Assembly: GCA_017523925.1 (NCBI GenBank)
Contig: JAFWVQ010000048.1
Location: 44,959 to 108,958, forward strand
From: Clostridia bacterium
GTDB lineage: Bacteria > Bacillota > Clostridia > Christensenellales > CAG-138
DNA: 64,000 bases
Direction of reading: 5' to 3'
The position numbers and the translations under genes were made by a program. Shown here piece by piece: positions 8,606-17,566 of this stretch (position 1 is its first letter; each line of letters opens with the position of its first letter). Under the pieces are notes generated by a model. The model saw only the letters and a program-made list of their open reading frames with translations. It was not told where the DNA came from and did no database searches.

Positions 8606-10099
8606 TCAGATAAGCGTTTCAACGATACCCAGCGCAAAGCGCATTATCGCGAGAGCATCGGATACCACGATGCTGCCGTCGAAATCGATATCCGCAGCCT
8701 TGAAGGCCTTGCCGTCAAGCAGACCCACTCCCAGCGCATGGCGCATCGCGAGCAGCGAGTCGCTGATATTCACCGTTTCATTCTGGTCGGCGTCGCCAAG
8801 CAGAGTGTACTCGGCGTGCACGTCCATATCCTCGGTAACGTTATCAAGTTCCGCGTCCCAGCCGCAGAAAACGTAGGTGCCGTTTGCATTATTGACGATC
8901 TGCGGTGCATCGGGAGCGGTCGCCGCGCCGCCGTTTTGCACGGTCACGCTCGAGATAAGCGCGCCGTCAAAGCCGTAGAAATTGACGGTATGCGCTGCGG
9001 GCGCGTCGCCGCCTGCGATCTTGAGCGCTGGCAGGTTGTTGTTGCTTTCGTCGGCATCGGTGGCGAAATTGCCGTTTTCAAAGCTGCCGATCTGCATTGT
9101 CAGGTTGCTTGCAAGCGTGGATGCTCCGGCGGTCTTGCAGTTGATGACCTTGGTAAGCGGGAACTTGGTGGTGGTGAAGTAAAGGCTCTCCAGACCCTCG
9201 CCGATCGCAAGATAGTTGCAGTAAACGAGCGCGGCACTCGCGGCGGTGCTTGCGGGAGTGGAGCGGATATAGACGTTCCCGCTATCTATCACAAGCGAAA
9301 GGTAGGAATAGATGCTGTTTGAACCCGCGTTGATGGTCACGTCGCTGTTCACTATGCGCACCCTGCCGAAGATGGCGTGGATGCCGCGCGCATAGTTCCA
9401 AAGCCCGTTTGCGCTCTCATTCTGAATATCCACGGTGGAGTTTTCTATGAGCAGCTCGTTCGTATTCTCCTCATTCACTCCGCCTATCGGCGTATAGCCC
9501 GCCATTTTGATGCCGGTGCCGTTCATGCTCGTGCGGATGACGGCGTTCTTTATCTCAACGGCATGGTTGCCGTAGATGCAGGCGGGCAGGCTCGAGGCGT
9601 TGTTGCTCGTGCGCTCCATGCCGTAGCAGTTCACGGTAACGTCGTGGATATAAAGAAACTCGTTGTTTTCATTGGAGCCGCCGGTGGGCAGATTGAGGCA
9701 AACGCCCTTATATTGGTTTGCATAAAGATTCAGCGTGCCGCTGCCCTCGACCCTGAGATAGCCGTCCATGCTGCCGCTCAGCACGTCCATATCCGCGCCG
9801 ACCACCGCATTGTCTATATAGCATTCGCCGTTTACCGCGACGGTGCTGTTTGCGGGAAGCAGGATGGGCGCGGCATGTGCGGACGCGCTGCCGTAGTTCG
9901 TGAGGGTGAGGAGCGCGTCGCCGCCGTTGCCGGCGGGATCGAACGCCCAGCCCTCAGCCGCGTTTGAAACGGGCGAGGTCGCCGCCGTCAGGTCGAGAAG
10001 CTCGGTGCGTGCGCGCATTTCGGGGGTGGTCTTCGCCATGGCCGGAACGGCCGCAAGCGCGAGGATCGCCGCAAGGATGATCGCCAATGCTTTCTTCAT
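8606..10099 (-). CDS. Secreted beta-helix-like protein with a C-terminal dockerin
   Basis: 497 residues with a signal peptide (MKKALAIILAAILALAAVPA, cleavage after AMA). Residues about 60-340 are Asn/Thr-rich repeating strands (for example VEIKNAVIRTSMNGTG and LLIENSTVDIQN), typical of right-handed parallel beta-helices. Residues about 370-430 form an InlB B-repeat/Flg_new module (VNFYGFDGALISS...FCGWDAEL). The C-terminal 65 residues carry two dockerin calcium-loop repeats, GDADQNETVNISDSLLAMRH and DIDFDGSIVVSDALAIMRF. A dockerin implies non-covalent attachment to a cohesin; a two-cohesin protein is encoded at 22914-27416. Start chosen at an ATG after a GGAGG box. Confidence 0.85.
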   Translation of the reverse strand: MKKALAIILAAILALAAVPAMAKTTPEMRARTELLDLTAATSPVSNAAEGWAFDPAGNGGDALLTLTNYGSASAHAAPILLPANSTVAVNGECYIDNAVVGADMDVLSGSMDGYLRVEGSGTLNLYANQYKGVCLNLPTGGSNENNEFLYIHDVTVNCYGMERTSNNASSLPACIYGNHAVEIKNAVIRTSMNGTGIKMAGYTPIGGVNEENTNELLIENSTVDIQNESANGLWNYARGIHAIFGRVRIVNSDVTINAGSNSIYSYLSLVIDSGNVYIRSTPASTAASAALVYCNYLAIGEGLESLYFTTTKFPLTKVINCKTAGASTLASNLTMQIGSFENGNFATDADESNNNLPALKIAGGDAPAAHTVNFYGFDGALISSVTVQNGGAATAPDAPQIVNNANGTYVFCGWDAELDNVTEDMDVHAEYTLLGDADQNETVNISDSLLAMRHALGVGLLDGKAFKAADIDFDGSIVVSDALAIMRFALGIVETLI

Positions 10100-10144
10100 G
10101 ATTATTTCCTCCGTTGGATTGTTTCGTCGTTTGCCGACTGTATA

Positions 10145-10173
10145 ATTATATCACCAATGCGAAAAAGCCGCAA
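10145..10173 (-). promoter_or_regulatory. Promoter of the beta-helix dockerin gene
   Basis: Minus-strand TTGCGG (10168-10173), 17-bp spacer and TATAAT (10145-10150), about 46 nt from the start codon at 10099. Confidence 0.7.
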
Positions 10174-10239
10174 CTCCTCGCCGAAGGGGCTTCAGAGCAA
10201 ATTTGATCTGAACCCAAAGTGTTAGACAAAAGAATCAAA

Positions 10240-10380
10240 TCAAGCGGCTTCGAGGGCTTGCTTCCTGTGAACAGCAGGAGGTAAGCCCATTGGCTTGACT
10301 TTGATACGACGGTTATTGTGATAGTCAAGGTACTCGATCAGCTCTGCTTTGAACTGTTCCAAAGAATCAAACTCTTTTAA
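10240..10380 (-). pseudogene. C-terminal fragment of IS3-family transposase (orfB)
   Basis: Encodes KEFDSLEQFKAELIEYL followed by DYHNNRRIKVK and ends PAVHRKQALEAA, the invariant tail of IS150/IS3 OrfB integrases just after the DDE glutamate. The rest of the rve domain is absent. Confidence 0.85.
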
Positions 10381-10419
10381 TAAAGGAGTTCGCACTTCAA
10401 TAGCCCGCTGAAATTCCGT

Positions 10420-10536
10420 TCAGGCAGATTTGGCGCGACTTCCCGGCTTCTCCCTTGCATGAGTGATATCTCTTGATTCGCGCTTGGCATTTTTGAACTC
10501 GCCGGCGGATTTCTTGTTTGGCATTCCTTTTGGCAT
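10420..10536 (-). pseudogene. N-terminal fragment of IS3-family orfA
   Basis: 38 codons from MPKGMPNKKSAGEF to a stop at 10420. The opening matches the start of HTH OrfA proteins of IS3-family elements, but the helix-turn-helix is lost. A GGGGTGA box sits near the start. Confidence 0.75.
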
Positions 10537-10610
10537 ATAAAATCACCCCATTTGTTAGTATCATACCACATGTCTAACAAATGAGGTGCAGTTCAATTCT
10601 ATGTGCGGCA

Positions 10611-13286
10611 TTACTCAAACTCTTTGTCGTCATCCGCCTTGACCATATCCTGCAGCCATGCCTGCCGTATGATCCAAGCCGTGCTTTCAATGCTGCTTCG
10701 GTCGATTTTAATAAGCGTGTTGGCTTTTTTATACTTTTCTGCTCGTGCATCATTCAGCTCTAACGCAAGTTTTTGCTCGAGCTGCGCTAATTCTTTGACC
10801 GAACAGATACAAGGATGCATACGTGCTGCAAACAGCTGGTGCTTTGGAACACCGTTTTTCATATGCAGCAATGCTTCATCCGGAGTAGACGTTACCCAGC
10901 CGCGCGATGCCATATAGCGAACCCACCGGCCATGCTCGTAGTTGGTAAGCCTATCAACTAAATCTTTGCGGGTCAACGCGCTGCAGAGCAATTCATTCAT
11001 CCGTTTTAATTCTCTTTCATTCATATACGCCCCGGGGTTTCTGATATTCCATCCCATCGGCAGAAGGTGCGCAAACTTATCCTTTGAGCTTTTTCTGTTT
11101 TCCTCGACATGGAAGAGTCGATACGGGAAGCTAATAGCGACCGCCATGCTTGAATCGCGGTCGTATAGGCTCTCATAAAAACCATTCAGAGTCTTCTCCA
11201 CGTCGTCTGCCGAACTATCATCCGCTATGCCGCAGTATTGCATATGGATGTATTCTGCCAGTCGGTTTATCCTTCCTCCGTCGATGGTATCGTAGCCGTA
11301 CAGATAAGACTTCATTCCAAAAGGAATCAGTCTCCAGTCATTGTACCATGCATCGCCATGCTCCGCACCTTGAATCGATAGATTGTCGGTCAAGTTGGCA
11401 ACATCATCGTCATCACAGTAGAAAGCGACAACAGGCAGATCCTGCATTACTATCTCTTTTCGTGTTGAAACTGCGTTGTGAGTAGCGCTGCGAAGGCTCC
11501 ATTCTCTTAGCAAGCGTGCCGTTTCAAGCCCTTCAACGCTGTTTTCACAGTTGACAATAAAGTAAAAGAATGATCCGGCTCTGCGCAGATTTTTGATGTG
11601 CTCATCGAGCTTGTTTGAATGAATATCGGATAAGTCGATCGGGTTTATATCCACCGAAGAAACATCCTCAACTCGTGATTCAAACATCCCCGGGAACAAG
11701 CCCTTCAGGTTTTCTGCTGTTTCCGATGCAGTGGGCGAAATAAGCGTAATTCTTAAATTGACTTTTGCATAGTTAAAGGAGCCCAGCCAATAAGCCTCCC
11801 TTATCAGCCATTTGTTCAAATCGCTGCTGTTGTCTGAAACGATCACGACGTTGAGCGTAGTCCTTGTTTCGTTCAAAAACTCCGAATCGAGATTGCGAAT
11901 AGGATAAAACATCGGATGAAGCCCCAACAGCTGCTGCGCTGCAGATTTGTGTTCATCGACCGCAATCACTCTGACAGGCAGTTTTGCTGTCTGTTTAACG
12001 GCTGTATCGATCAATGAATTATAGCTTTCGCTGCACCTGATATAGATAGTACATATCGGTTCAGCTTTCGAACCATTGAAACCGGATATCCCATTATAAA
12101 TGCTTAGCGTTAAAAGAAGCTCCTTAAAATTACGATGCAGGTCGTCATCGCATAAAAGGATCTCCGTTTTCGGGGGTGCTCCGTTATTCATCGAAGCTGT
12201 TAGCGCGCGCTCAAGCTGCTTACTGTCTTCGGCGATAACTATCCTGTCATTTATAATATCTTTCGGAGCGGATAAAGTAAACGCAGCCGAGCACAAGTTG
12301 CTTTTATTGCAAATAATAAACTCATCGGGAGCTGCTTTTTTATTTGAATGCGGCGGAACAAACAGAAGTGAACCCATTTCACCCAAGCTAAACTCAGCTA
12401 TCGCTTCCGGGCAGCCGTATCCTATCGCGCGGCGTTTGAATTCCGCAGCATCATAGCCATATCCATAATTACAGCCATGATCATTACAGCATTTGACTAT
12501 CAGATAATACGCCTTGCCGAGAATCCTGTCCGAGATATGCAAATCCTCGTATTCAAGAATATTTATGCAATCGTTCAGGCAAGCTCGATAATTATTTCCC
12601 CTCCAATCCGCTTCGGCATCTGAAAGAAGCTTTTGCGCAGCAGCATTAAAGCTATCATGTGTATATCCAATTTTATTCCAATCGGGATTTTGAGCAAATC
12701 CGGTGTCTGATGGATCGCCGGGGATAATCCAAGATGATAGTTTCGAGGCACGTTCATCGTTTTGCTGCGATTGGCCCTTTTCCCACACCCTCCATGTTAA
12801 CGCAATCAACATCATGCTTAATAAGGCTGTTTGCTTGTCCGCAGCTTTAAGTCGATCGATCATTCTGCACTTGTTTGCCCGCTTTTCGTCCGCAAGTTTT
12901 TTAAGCTTCGTCAATGCATATTCCAGGTTGATATGCGAATCAATGTCACCAGAATATCCTTTTACGGCAAACAAGCTCCTCAGATTGCTTTGCATAGTCT
13001 TTAAAAGCGTTGAATCATCAAACGAGCATTCCGACGCAGTATAGGATTCCTCTAGTTTTATGAAAACATTATTGCAATCGCGAATAGTGACACCGGGGTA
13101 CGAATCAATTCCAAAATTATTAAATAGCCGCGACAGCTTGCCTGCATCATCATTGCTGCCTATGCACTCGACAAAAGATGCCGGTAATACTCTCAAAAAC
13201 TCATCCTGCCTTGTGCTTATTGAGCAACAACTCTGTACGATACCGAGAGAGAATACTTCCTTCTCTCTTTTGCTGTTTTTTACCAT
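10611..13286 (-). CDS. Large RyR-domain protein of a probable conflict system
   Basis: 891 residues, starting after a GGGGGT box, with no signal peptide. Near the C-terminus (about 775-840) the string LTNYEHGRWVRYMASRGW, followed about 25 residues on by ARMHPCICSVKELAQLE, matches the bacterial RyR domain pattern (EHxRW, GW, then HPxLxxxxEL). Residues about 220-300 look like a TPR/Sel1-like helical region. The middle (about 330-640) has repeated hydrophobic-strand segments such as TTLNVVIVSDN that resemble tandem Rossmann-like domains. Bacterial RyR domains are predicted to sense nucleotide-derived signals in immunity systems. The gene is AT-richer than its surroundings, is divergent from the VirD4 operon and abuts an IS remnant. 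No enzymatic motif was identified, so its exact role is unknown. Confidence 0.7.
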   Translation of the reverse strand: MVKNSKREKEVFSLGIVQSCCSISTRQDEFLRVLPASFVECIGSNDDAGKLSRLFNNFGIDSYPGVTIRDCNNVFIKLEESYTASECSFDDSTLLKTMQSNLRSLFAVKGYSGDIDSHINLEYALTKLKKLADEKRANKCRMIDRLKAADKQTALLSMMLIALTWRVWEKGQSQQNDERASKLSSWIIPGDPSDTGFAQNPDWNKIGYTHDSFNAAAQKLLSDAEADWRGNNYRACLNDCINILEYEDLHISDRILGKAYYLIVKCCNDHGCNYGYGYDAAEFKRRAIGYGCPEAIAEFSLGEMGSLLFVPPHSNKKAAPDEFIICNKSNLCSAAFTLSAPKDIINDRIVIAEDSKQLERALTASMNNGAPPKTEILLCDDDLHRNFKELLLTLSIYNGISGFNGSKAEPICTIYIRCSESYNSLIDTAVKQTAKLPVRVIAVDEHKSAAQQLLGLHPMFYPIRNLDSEFLNETRTTLNVVIVSDNSSDLNKWLIREAYWLGSFNYAKVNLRITLISPTASETAENLKGLFPGMFESRVEDVSSVDINPIDLSDIHSNKLDEHIKNLRRAGSFFYFIVNCENSVEGLETARLLREWSLRSATHNAVSTRKEIVMQDLPVVAFYCDDDDVANLTDNLSIQGAEHGDAWYNDWRLIPFGMKSYLYGYDTIDGGRINRLAEYIHMQYCGIADDSSADDVEKTLNGFYESLYDRDSSMAVAISFPYRLFHVEENRKSSKDKFAHLLPMGWNIRNPGAYMNERELKRMNELLCSALTRKDLVDRLTNYEHGRWVRYMASRGWVTSTPDEALLHMKNGVPKHQLFAARMHPCICSVKELAQLEQKLALELNDARAEKYKKANTLIKIDRSSIESTAWIIRQAWLQDMVKADDDKEFE

Positions 13287-13427
13287 ATTTACCCCCTGCT
13301 ATTGCATTGAAAGACTAAAAAATAAAATGGCATTTTTTCCGCAGGCATGATCTTGCAAAAGGGTGTAAGCTATACCTGTGCCGTGGGAATGCCGACTGTC
13401 AATAATTTCAGTTCGAATGATACACGC

Positions 13428-13456
13428 ATTATAGCATGGCTGAAATAGATTTGCAA
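13428..13456 (-). promoter_or_regulatory. Promoter of the RyR-domain gene
   Basis: Minus-strand TTGCAA (13451-13456), 17-bp spacer, TATAAT (13428-13433), leaving a leader of about 135 nt. The same TTGCAA-17-TATAAT arrangement precedes the TIR-STING gene. Confidence 0.7.
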
Positions 13457-13502
13457 GTTAGCGCGTTGCCTGGCTCAAAAAAGATAATGCTTGGAGGTTA
13501 CA

Positions 13503-14114
13503 ATGGAGAACAGTAAGAAGCGCAAGCGCATTCGCAAACCGTGCAGGCTCCCGGGCTGGATACTGCGCATCAAAGGTAAGCTCGATGCCCGTCACGGTCC
13601 GCCTGTTGTGAACTCCTATATCAAAAGGCTTCTTCACCGTCTGTCCTCCTTTGAAAACCAAGAGGTTCTTTGGACGGAGGATGAGATGCACAGCACCCGC
13701 GACTCGGCAGCAAGGAGCCTGTCGGGCATGAAGTCCGGCAAAGAAAGTCTCTCCTCCGCATCGGACGCAAGCTCAGGCTCAACAGCACGTGACGTTCGTG
13801 CAAGCAGACGAGCTTCCGCTGAGCAGGCAAGTCTTCGCAGCTCGATCAGCGCCGCAAAAACGACCGTTGTCAGCGCAAACGAGCTCATCATCGACAGCAA
13901 CACCAGGGTTGAGGAACGTATCAAAAAAATGCGTGAAAAAACCCTCGAGAAGCTTATGTTCTATCTTCAGGGTGTTCGCCGCAAGCTTGTGGATTTCGAT
14001 TACGATTTCAGTCCCATCGAAAACGGTGCGCTCGAGATCTACATGAGCAACCACCGCGAACTCGACGATGCGATTCGTCGCACCGCATACAGTTTGATCG
14101 ATAAGGAGGGCTAA
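13503..14114 (+). CDS. Basic Ser/Ala-rich protein, first gene of the VirD4 operon, unknown
   Basis: 203 residues starting MENSKKRKRIRKPCRLPG, with GGAGG 7 nt upstream; an in-frame TTG 12 bp upstream overlaps that box and is not used. Three parts: an Arg/Lys-rich N-terminus (about 1-60), a low-complexity Ser/Ala/Arg segment (about 60-125), and a helical C-terminal domain (about 125-203) with VEERIKKMREKTLEKLMFYL. No transmembrane segment or signal. Three bases separate it from the next gene. No family recognised. Position and basic character suggest a cytosolic partner of the membrane protein downstream (inference). Confidence 0.7.
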   Translation: MENSKKRKRIRKPCRLPGWILRIKGKLDARHGPPVVNSYIKRLLHRLSSFENQEVLWTEDEMHSTRDSAARSLSGMKSGKESLSSASDASSGSTARDVRASRRASAEQASLRSSISAAKTTVVSANELIIDSNTRVEERIKKMREKTLEKLMFYLQGVRRKLVDFDYDFSPIENGALEIYMSNHRELDDAIRRTAYSLIDKEG

Positions 14115-14117
14115 TCA

Positions 14118-14519
14118 ATGAAACGTCGTCATCCCACCGGCAGGGGCCGTATCAGAAGCAAGTATCTCGATGCATTTTTCAATGTGCTCAACTACGTTCC
14201 CGTTGACTACGGCATCTCGGCCTCATGGTTGGCCTATCTCAGAACGGCTTACGCACATTACGAGTACGTGCTCAAGCGCACCGCTCCCGATGATCTCAAC
14301 GCCAATATGTTCGACGCGGAGATCGAGGCGCATGTTGCGTACGAGAGGCGCCTTGCCGATGAACAGAAAGCCAATCATTTTCATGTGATCCGTCACCATG
14401 AGCGACTTGTTCGCGGCGAGCTCGACCGCGCCGTGAAGCTCATTAGCGACTTGGAGAGCGATCTTAACTCTATCGACGCCATGATCGAAAATCTTAAAAA
14501 AGGAGGCGATCAGCTGTGA
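14118..14519 (+). CDS. Small helical protein of the VirD4 operon, unknown
   Basis: 133 residues, start fixed by an AAGGAGGG box. Basic N-terminus (MKRRHPTGRGRIRSKYL), then mostly helix with a heptad-like C-terminal segment ending LISDLESDLNSIDAMIENLK, likely a coiled coil. Its TGA overlaps the GTG start of the following gene by 4 bp (GTGA), a sign of coupled translation. Not recognised. Confidence 0.7.
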   Translation: MKRRHPTGRGRIRSKYLDAFFNVLNYVPVDYGISASWLAYLRTAYAHYEYVLKRTAPDDLNANMFDAEIEAHVAYERRLADEQKANHFHVIRHHERLVRGELDRAVKLISDLESDLNSIDAMIENLKKGGDQL

Positions 14520-15418
14520 GAAACCCCTTGAAGCTCGATTCCTATTCAGTGCGCAGTAACGTAAGCAAAAAGATGTATGCACCCGAGTCGCTGTTCTCTT
14601 CGTCAGTCATTGCGAATATTTGCGTGCTGTTCCTTACCTTGGTAGACTTGTTCGCCATCAAGACGCTGTGGAACTACCTGCTTACCGATAATCCCGAAAT
14701 GGTATGGCTCGTCAGCCTCGGTTTTGCACTCATATTAGACGTACCCATGAGTGTTGCAGGTAATTCTTACAAGCAGTACAAGCAGGGCTTGAGGACAAAA
14801 GAGAGTGCATGGCTCATCCTTATCCTCTGCATCGCTGCATTCACCTTGGCGTTCGGCCTCCTGCTTGCACTCAGGCTCGAAGCAAGAAGCGTTCTTTTCG
14901 GCTCGATCGGTTCGAGCGCAGCCGGCCTTTTGGATCACACCGGAACCGCAGCTGTGGCGGCCGCGGATACGGAAAAGACCGTCTTCCTCTCCGCATTGAC
15001 CATGAGCATGCTCCCTGCTGCGACTTCTATCGCCGCCTTCGTTATCACCTTCTCCGTGTCCAATCCGAGAAGGGAAAAGCTCTGCAAGCTCAGCAAACTA
15101 CGCTGCAAGGTGCAGGCAAGGCAGGCTGATCTCATTGCCGCAGTAAGCCAATCCGATAGCGTGGAAAGCGTTGTCAGTGAGCTTGAAAACCGTGAGCAAG
15201 CGCTTTACACCTCGCATATCGACCAGATCGAAGCGCAGGGCGCCGTTCTCAAGCAGAGAGCTAGGATGCTGCTTATGCAGAAGCTTGGCGGAGCCGATGC
15301 GATCACTACGATATCCGAAAGCGCGGATGAGGTCATCGATGAGCTTGAGGACTCATCGAACCTTCCTCCGGAGCCGGCTGACCGTTCATCGAGCATAACC
15401 ACGATATCCGCAAGCTGA
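14516..15418 (+). CDS. Four-helix integral membrane protein with cytosolic coiled coil
   Basis: 300 residues from a GTG that overlaps the preceding stop and follows AAAGGAGG. Hydrophobic segments at about 29-52, 62-80, 98-120 and 155-181 predict four membrane spans. The C-terminal third (about 185-260) is charged and heptad-like, then Ser/Glu-rich. A membrane base plus a long cytosolic coil suits a docking subunit for the ATPase encoded at the end of the operon (inference). No family recognised. Confidence 0.7.
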   Translation: MRNPLKLDSYSVRSNVSKKMYAPESLFSSSVIANICVLFLTLVDLFAIKTLWNYLLTDNPEMVWLVSLGFALILDVPMSVAGNSYKQYKQGLRTKESAWLILILCIAAFTLAFGLLLALRLEARSVLFGSIGSSAAGLLDHTGTAAVAAADTEKTVFLSALTMSMLPAATSIAAFVITFSVSNPRREKLCKLSKLRCKVQARQADLIAAVSQSDSVESVVSELENREQALYTSHIDQIEAQGAVLKQRARMLLMQKLGGADAITTISESADEVIDELEDSSNLPPEPADRSSSITTISAS

Positions 15419-15484
15419 TCGTCAACTCGAAATACCCATTTCCAATGAACATCGATCTTCAACCATCTTGAAAGGAGATACACC

Positions 15485-16744
15485 ATGAAAAAGACCTTCG
15501 CTTTTATCCTCGCCGTCTCCATACTCCTGAGCCTCGCTCTCACCGCTTGCACCGGCCCTTGGACTGCGCTTAAAGGACCCTCGACCGCGATCGTCTACCT
15601 GCTTGGCCGTCATGACCACTTCCCCGCAACTTCCCTGAGCCGCATGAGCGACGATGTGCTTCGCGTGTGCTACAACACCGGCTCGGTTGGTGCGATCGTT
15701 GTTGACGGCGAGTGCAAGAACGTGCGCGACTTCGATATAATCCCATCGGAAACACGCGTGGACGATCAGAAGCTCTATCAGCTTGCTAAAGAGAAGACTT
15801 CCGTTATCATGAGCGAGCTTGCCCAAATGCAAGCAGCGGCACCGGAGGTCGACACCGTTAAGGCGATTCAAGATGGCGCAAATATGCTCTCCGAAAAGAC
15901 CGCGGCCGTTCGCAAGCTGGTTATAGTCGATAACATGCTCAGTACGAAAGGCATCATGAACCATACCGACGAAAGGCTTATCTACCAGGAACCCGAGTAC
16001 ATTATTGACCAGCTTAACGATCTTCATGCCATTCCGGATTTGAGTTTCATAGATGAGCTTACGATCTATGGACTTGGCCAGACCAGCGGCGACCTGCAGC
16101 CGCGACTTACAGACGACTACAAGAACAGGCTCGAGAGCTTTTGGCTCGCTTTCTTTGAGGCAGGCGGTTGTCCTAAAGAGCGCGTAACCATCCACAGGAC
16201 TCCGCTTACCGGCGAACGCCCGACCGATGCTCAGTACGTATCCGTTGTGCCGGTTAGAGACGTTTGGATCGATTCCAAAGATATCCCAACTCCCGCTCCC
16301 ACCGCCGCTCCCACCGAAGAGCCCGTCATCAGCACCCCTGTCAATCTCCTCGAGGACGTTCATTTCCACGATGACTCCGCAGAGATCAAGAACAGAGGCG
16401 AAGCTCTTGAAAAACTCAGGCTGCTGGCCGACACGATCATCTCCCACCCCGATTCCACCTTCCTTCTGCTCGGTGGATGCGCAGGCGACAGTTCCACGAC
16501 CGCCGAAAGCTGGGGGATGAGACTCAGCCAAATGCGAGCCGATGAGATCCGCAGATTGCTCATAGAGGAGCTGAACGTGGCCGATTATCAGCTCGTTGCG
16601 ATCGGGATGGGCTCCCTTTGCCTCTCCCACAAGAACGGCCTGGGTGTAGGCAGAGAAGGCGAGGTCAACCGCGTGTGCTGGATACTGAACAGCGACACCC
16701 CGGACGGACAAGCCATAATCCGTGAATGGCTTCCCGTCAACTAA
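15485..16744 (+). CDS. Lipoprotein with C-terminal OmpA-like peptidoglycan-binding domain
   Basis: 419 residues after an AAAGGAGA box. Signal and lipobox end at LALTAC (Cys22), so it should be lipid-anchored on the outer face of the membrane. Residues about 30-270 form an alpha/beta domain (STAIVYLLGRHDHF...VGAIVVDG), perhaps vWA-like. A Pro/Thr linker (TPAPTAAPTEEP) follows. Residues about 290-400 look like an OmpA/MotB domain: FHDDSAEIKNRGEALEKLRL, a GGCAGDSS strand-turn, LSQMRADEIRRLL and a final VAIGMGS. Such domains bind peptidoglycan. OmpA-like domains are unusual in lipoproteins of Gram-positive bacteria. A 64-bp gap with a perfect 11-bp hairpin separates it from the next gene. Confidence 0.75.
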   Translation: MKKTFAFILAVSILLSLALTACTGPWTALKGPSTAIVYLLGRHDHFPATSLSRMSDDVLRVCYNTGSVGAIVVDGECKNVRDFDIIPSETRVDDQKLYQLAKEKTSVIMSELAQMQAAAPEVDTVKAIQDGANMLSEKTAAVRKLVIVDNMLSTKGIMNHTDERLIYQEPEYIIDQLNDLHAIPDLSFIDELTIYGLGQTSGDLQPRLTDDYKNRLESFWLAFFEAGGCPKERVTIHRTPLTGERPTDAQYVSVVPVRDVWIDSKDIPTPAPTAAPTEEPVISTPVNLLEDVHFHDDSAEIKNRGEALEKLRLLADTIISHPDSTFLLLGGCAGDSSTTAESWGMRLSQMRADEIRRLLIEELNVADYQLVAIGMGSLCLSHKNGLGVGREGEVNRVCWILNSDTPDGQAIIREWLPVN

Positions 16745-16754
16745 CCCCCCTGCG

Positions 16755-16793
16755 GCCGAAGGGCGTTGGCTGCCTCCTCCTTCGCCCTTCGGC
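16755..16793 (+). other. Intra-operon hairpin
   Basis: GCCGAAGGGCG (16755-16765) pairs perfectly with CGCCCTTCGGC (16783-16793) directly before the Shine-Dalgarno of the 16814 gene. There is no T-tract, so an mRNA stability or processing role is more likely than termination. Confidence 0.6.
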
Positions 16794-16813
16794 AACTCCG
16801 GAAAGGAAAAGCT

Positions 16814-17566
16814 ATGAGAAAGAACGACTATACGATATTTGCATCGGACACCACAGATAACAGATCGCTAATGTTCTGTGTTTTCGGAAGCCGGATGAAC
16901 GAGATCGCGGAACCGCTTCACTTCAAGCTGAGGTATGTTCCTCCTTACAACGATTTTAGCGGGATAGCGCTATTCAGGTATGCCTGCGCATACAAACCGT
17001 TCAGGGATGATCCGGTTCGAGCAAGAAACGTGATCATCGACCTCTCGGAATGGCGCGAGCATGCGGACGAGGAATACCTCGAGCACTTCTTCGCTTACCT
17101 TCATGATTACGACGGCTATCACTATTTTACTTATGTTTTCGATCTTGGAAGCAAGGATAACAGATTTGCAAAGGCGATAAACATGCTTGCGGCACTCTAT
17201 CTTGGAAAGGGCGAGGTGATCGAAAACAAGCTGGGCAATGACGATGGGCTTCTATCGGAATACATTGGCATGGTTTACGGCGTTTGCGAAAACACGTCCG
17301 CAAAGCTTGCAAAGCTTTTCAACGGAAGTGAGCGTTTTAGCGGACTGACCGCCATCGACGGGATAATGAGTGATCTTGTTGAAAGCACGAAACAGCTTGA
17401 TATCGCTCTCGACAGAGCGGAGCCGAAGCAGCTCACAGCATTACTTCACGCCAAATGCCCTGATTGCAAGCTTCTGCTTTTCTTTGGAGAAAAGTTACTT
17501 TTGTGGCAGCACGAACCCGCTGAAAGCATAGACAAGGATCATATAACGATAGGCGAGGTGGCATAA
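16814..17566 (+). CDS. VirD4-operon protein of unknown family
   Basis: 250 residues from MRKNDYTIFASDTTDNRSLM, with GGAAAGGAAAAG upstream. Soluble, mixed alpha/beta; a Cys pair CPDCK near residue 216 could be a metal knuckle but is alone. The TAA is immediately followed by the ATG of the VirD4-like gene (TAAATG), so the two are probably made in fixed ratio and may interact. Not recognised by motif. Confidence 0.7.
   Translation: MRKNDYTIFASDTTDNRSLMFCVFGSRMNEIAEPLHFKLRYVPPYNDFSGIALFRYACAYKPFRDDPVRARNVIIDLSEWREHADEEYLEHFFAYLHDYDGYHYFTYVFDLGSKDNRFAKAINMLAALYLGKGEVIENKLGNDDGLLSEYIGMVYGVCENTSAKLAKLFNGSERFSGLTAIDGIMSDLVESTKQLDIALDRAEPKQLTALLHAKCPDCKLLLFFGEKLLLWQHEPAESIDKDHITIGEVA

Larger units (their letters stand above)
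10204..10595 (-). mobile_element. Internally deleted IS3-family (IS150-like) element, non-autonomous
   Basis: A 392-bp element bounded by imperfect 25-bp inverted repeats: TGATCTGAACCC...GTTAGACA at the left and the inverse of TGAACTGCACCT...GTTAGACA at the right. The direct repeat ATT on each side (10201-10203 and 10596-10598) looks like a 3-bp target duplication. TG...CA ends with a CTGnACC motif resemble IS150-group ends. Inside, on the minus strand, lie the first codons of orfA (MPKGMPNKKSAGEF, 10420-10536) and the last codons of orfB (EYLDYHNNRRIKVKPMGLPP, ending at 10240). The transposase core is missing, so the element could move only in trans. Confidence 0.85.

Noticed and set aside
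10611..13286. CD-NTase domain in the RyR protein that could serve the STING protein
   Set aside because: No GS-x-DxD nucleotidyltransferase signature was found anywhere in the chain or in neighbouring genes.
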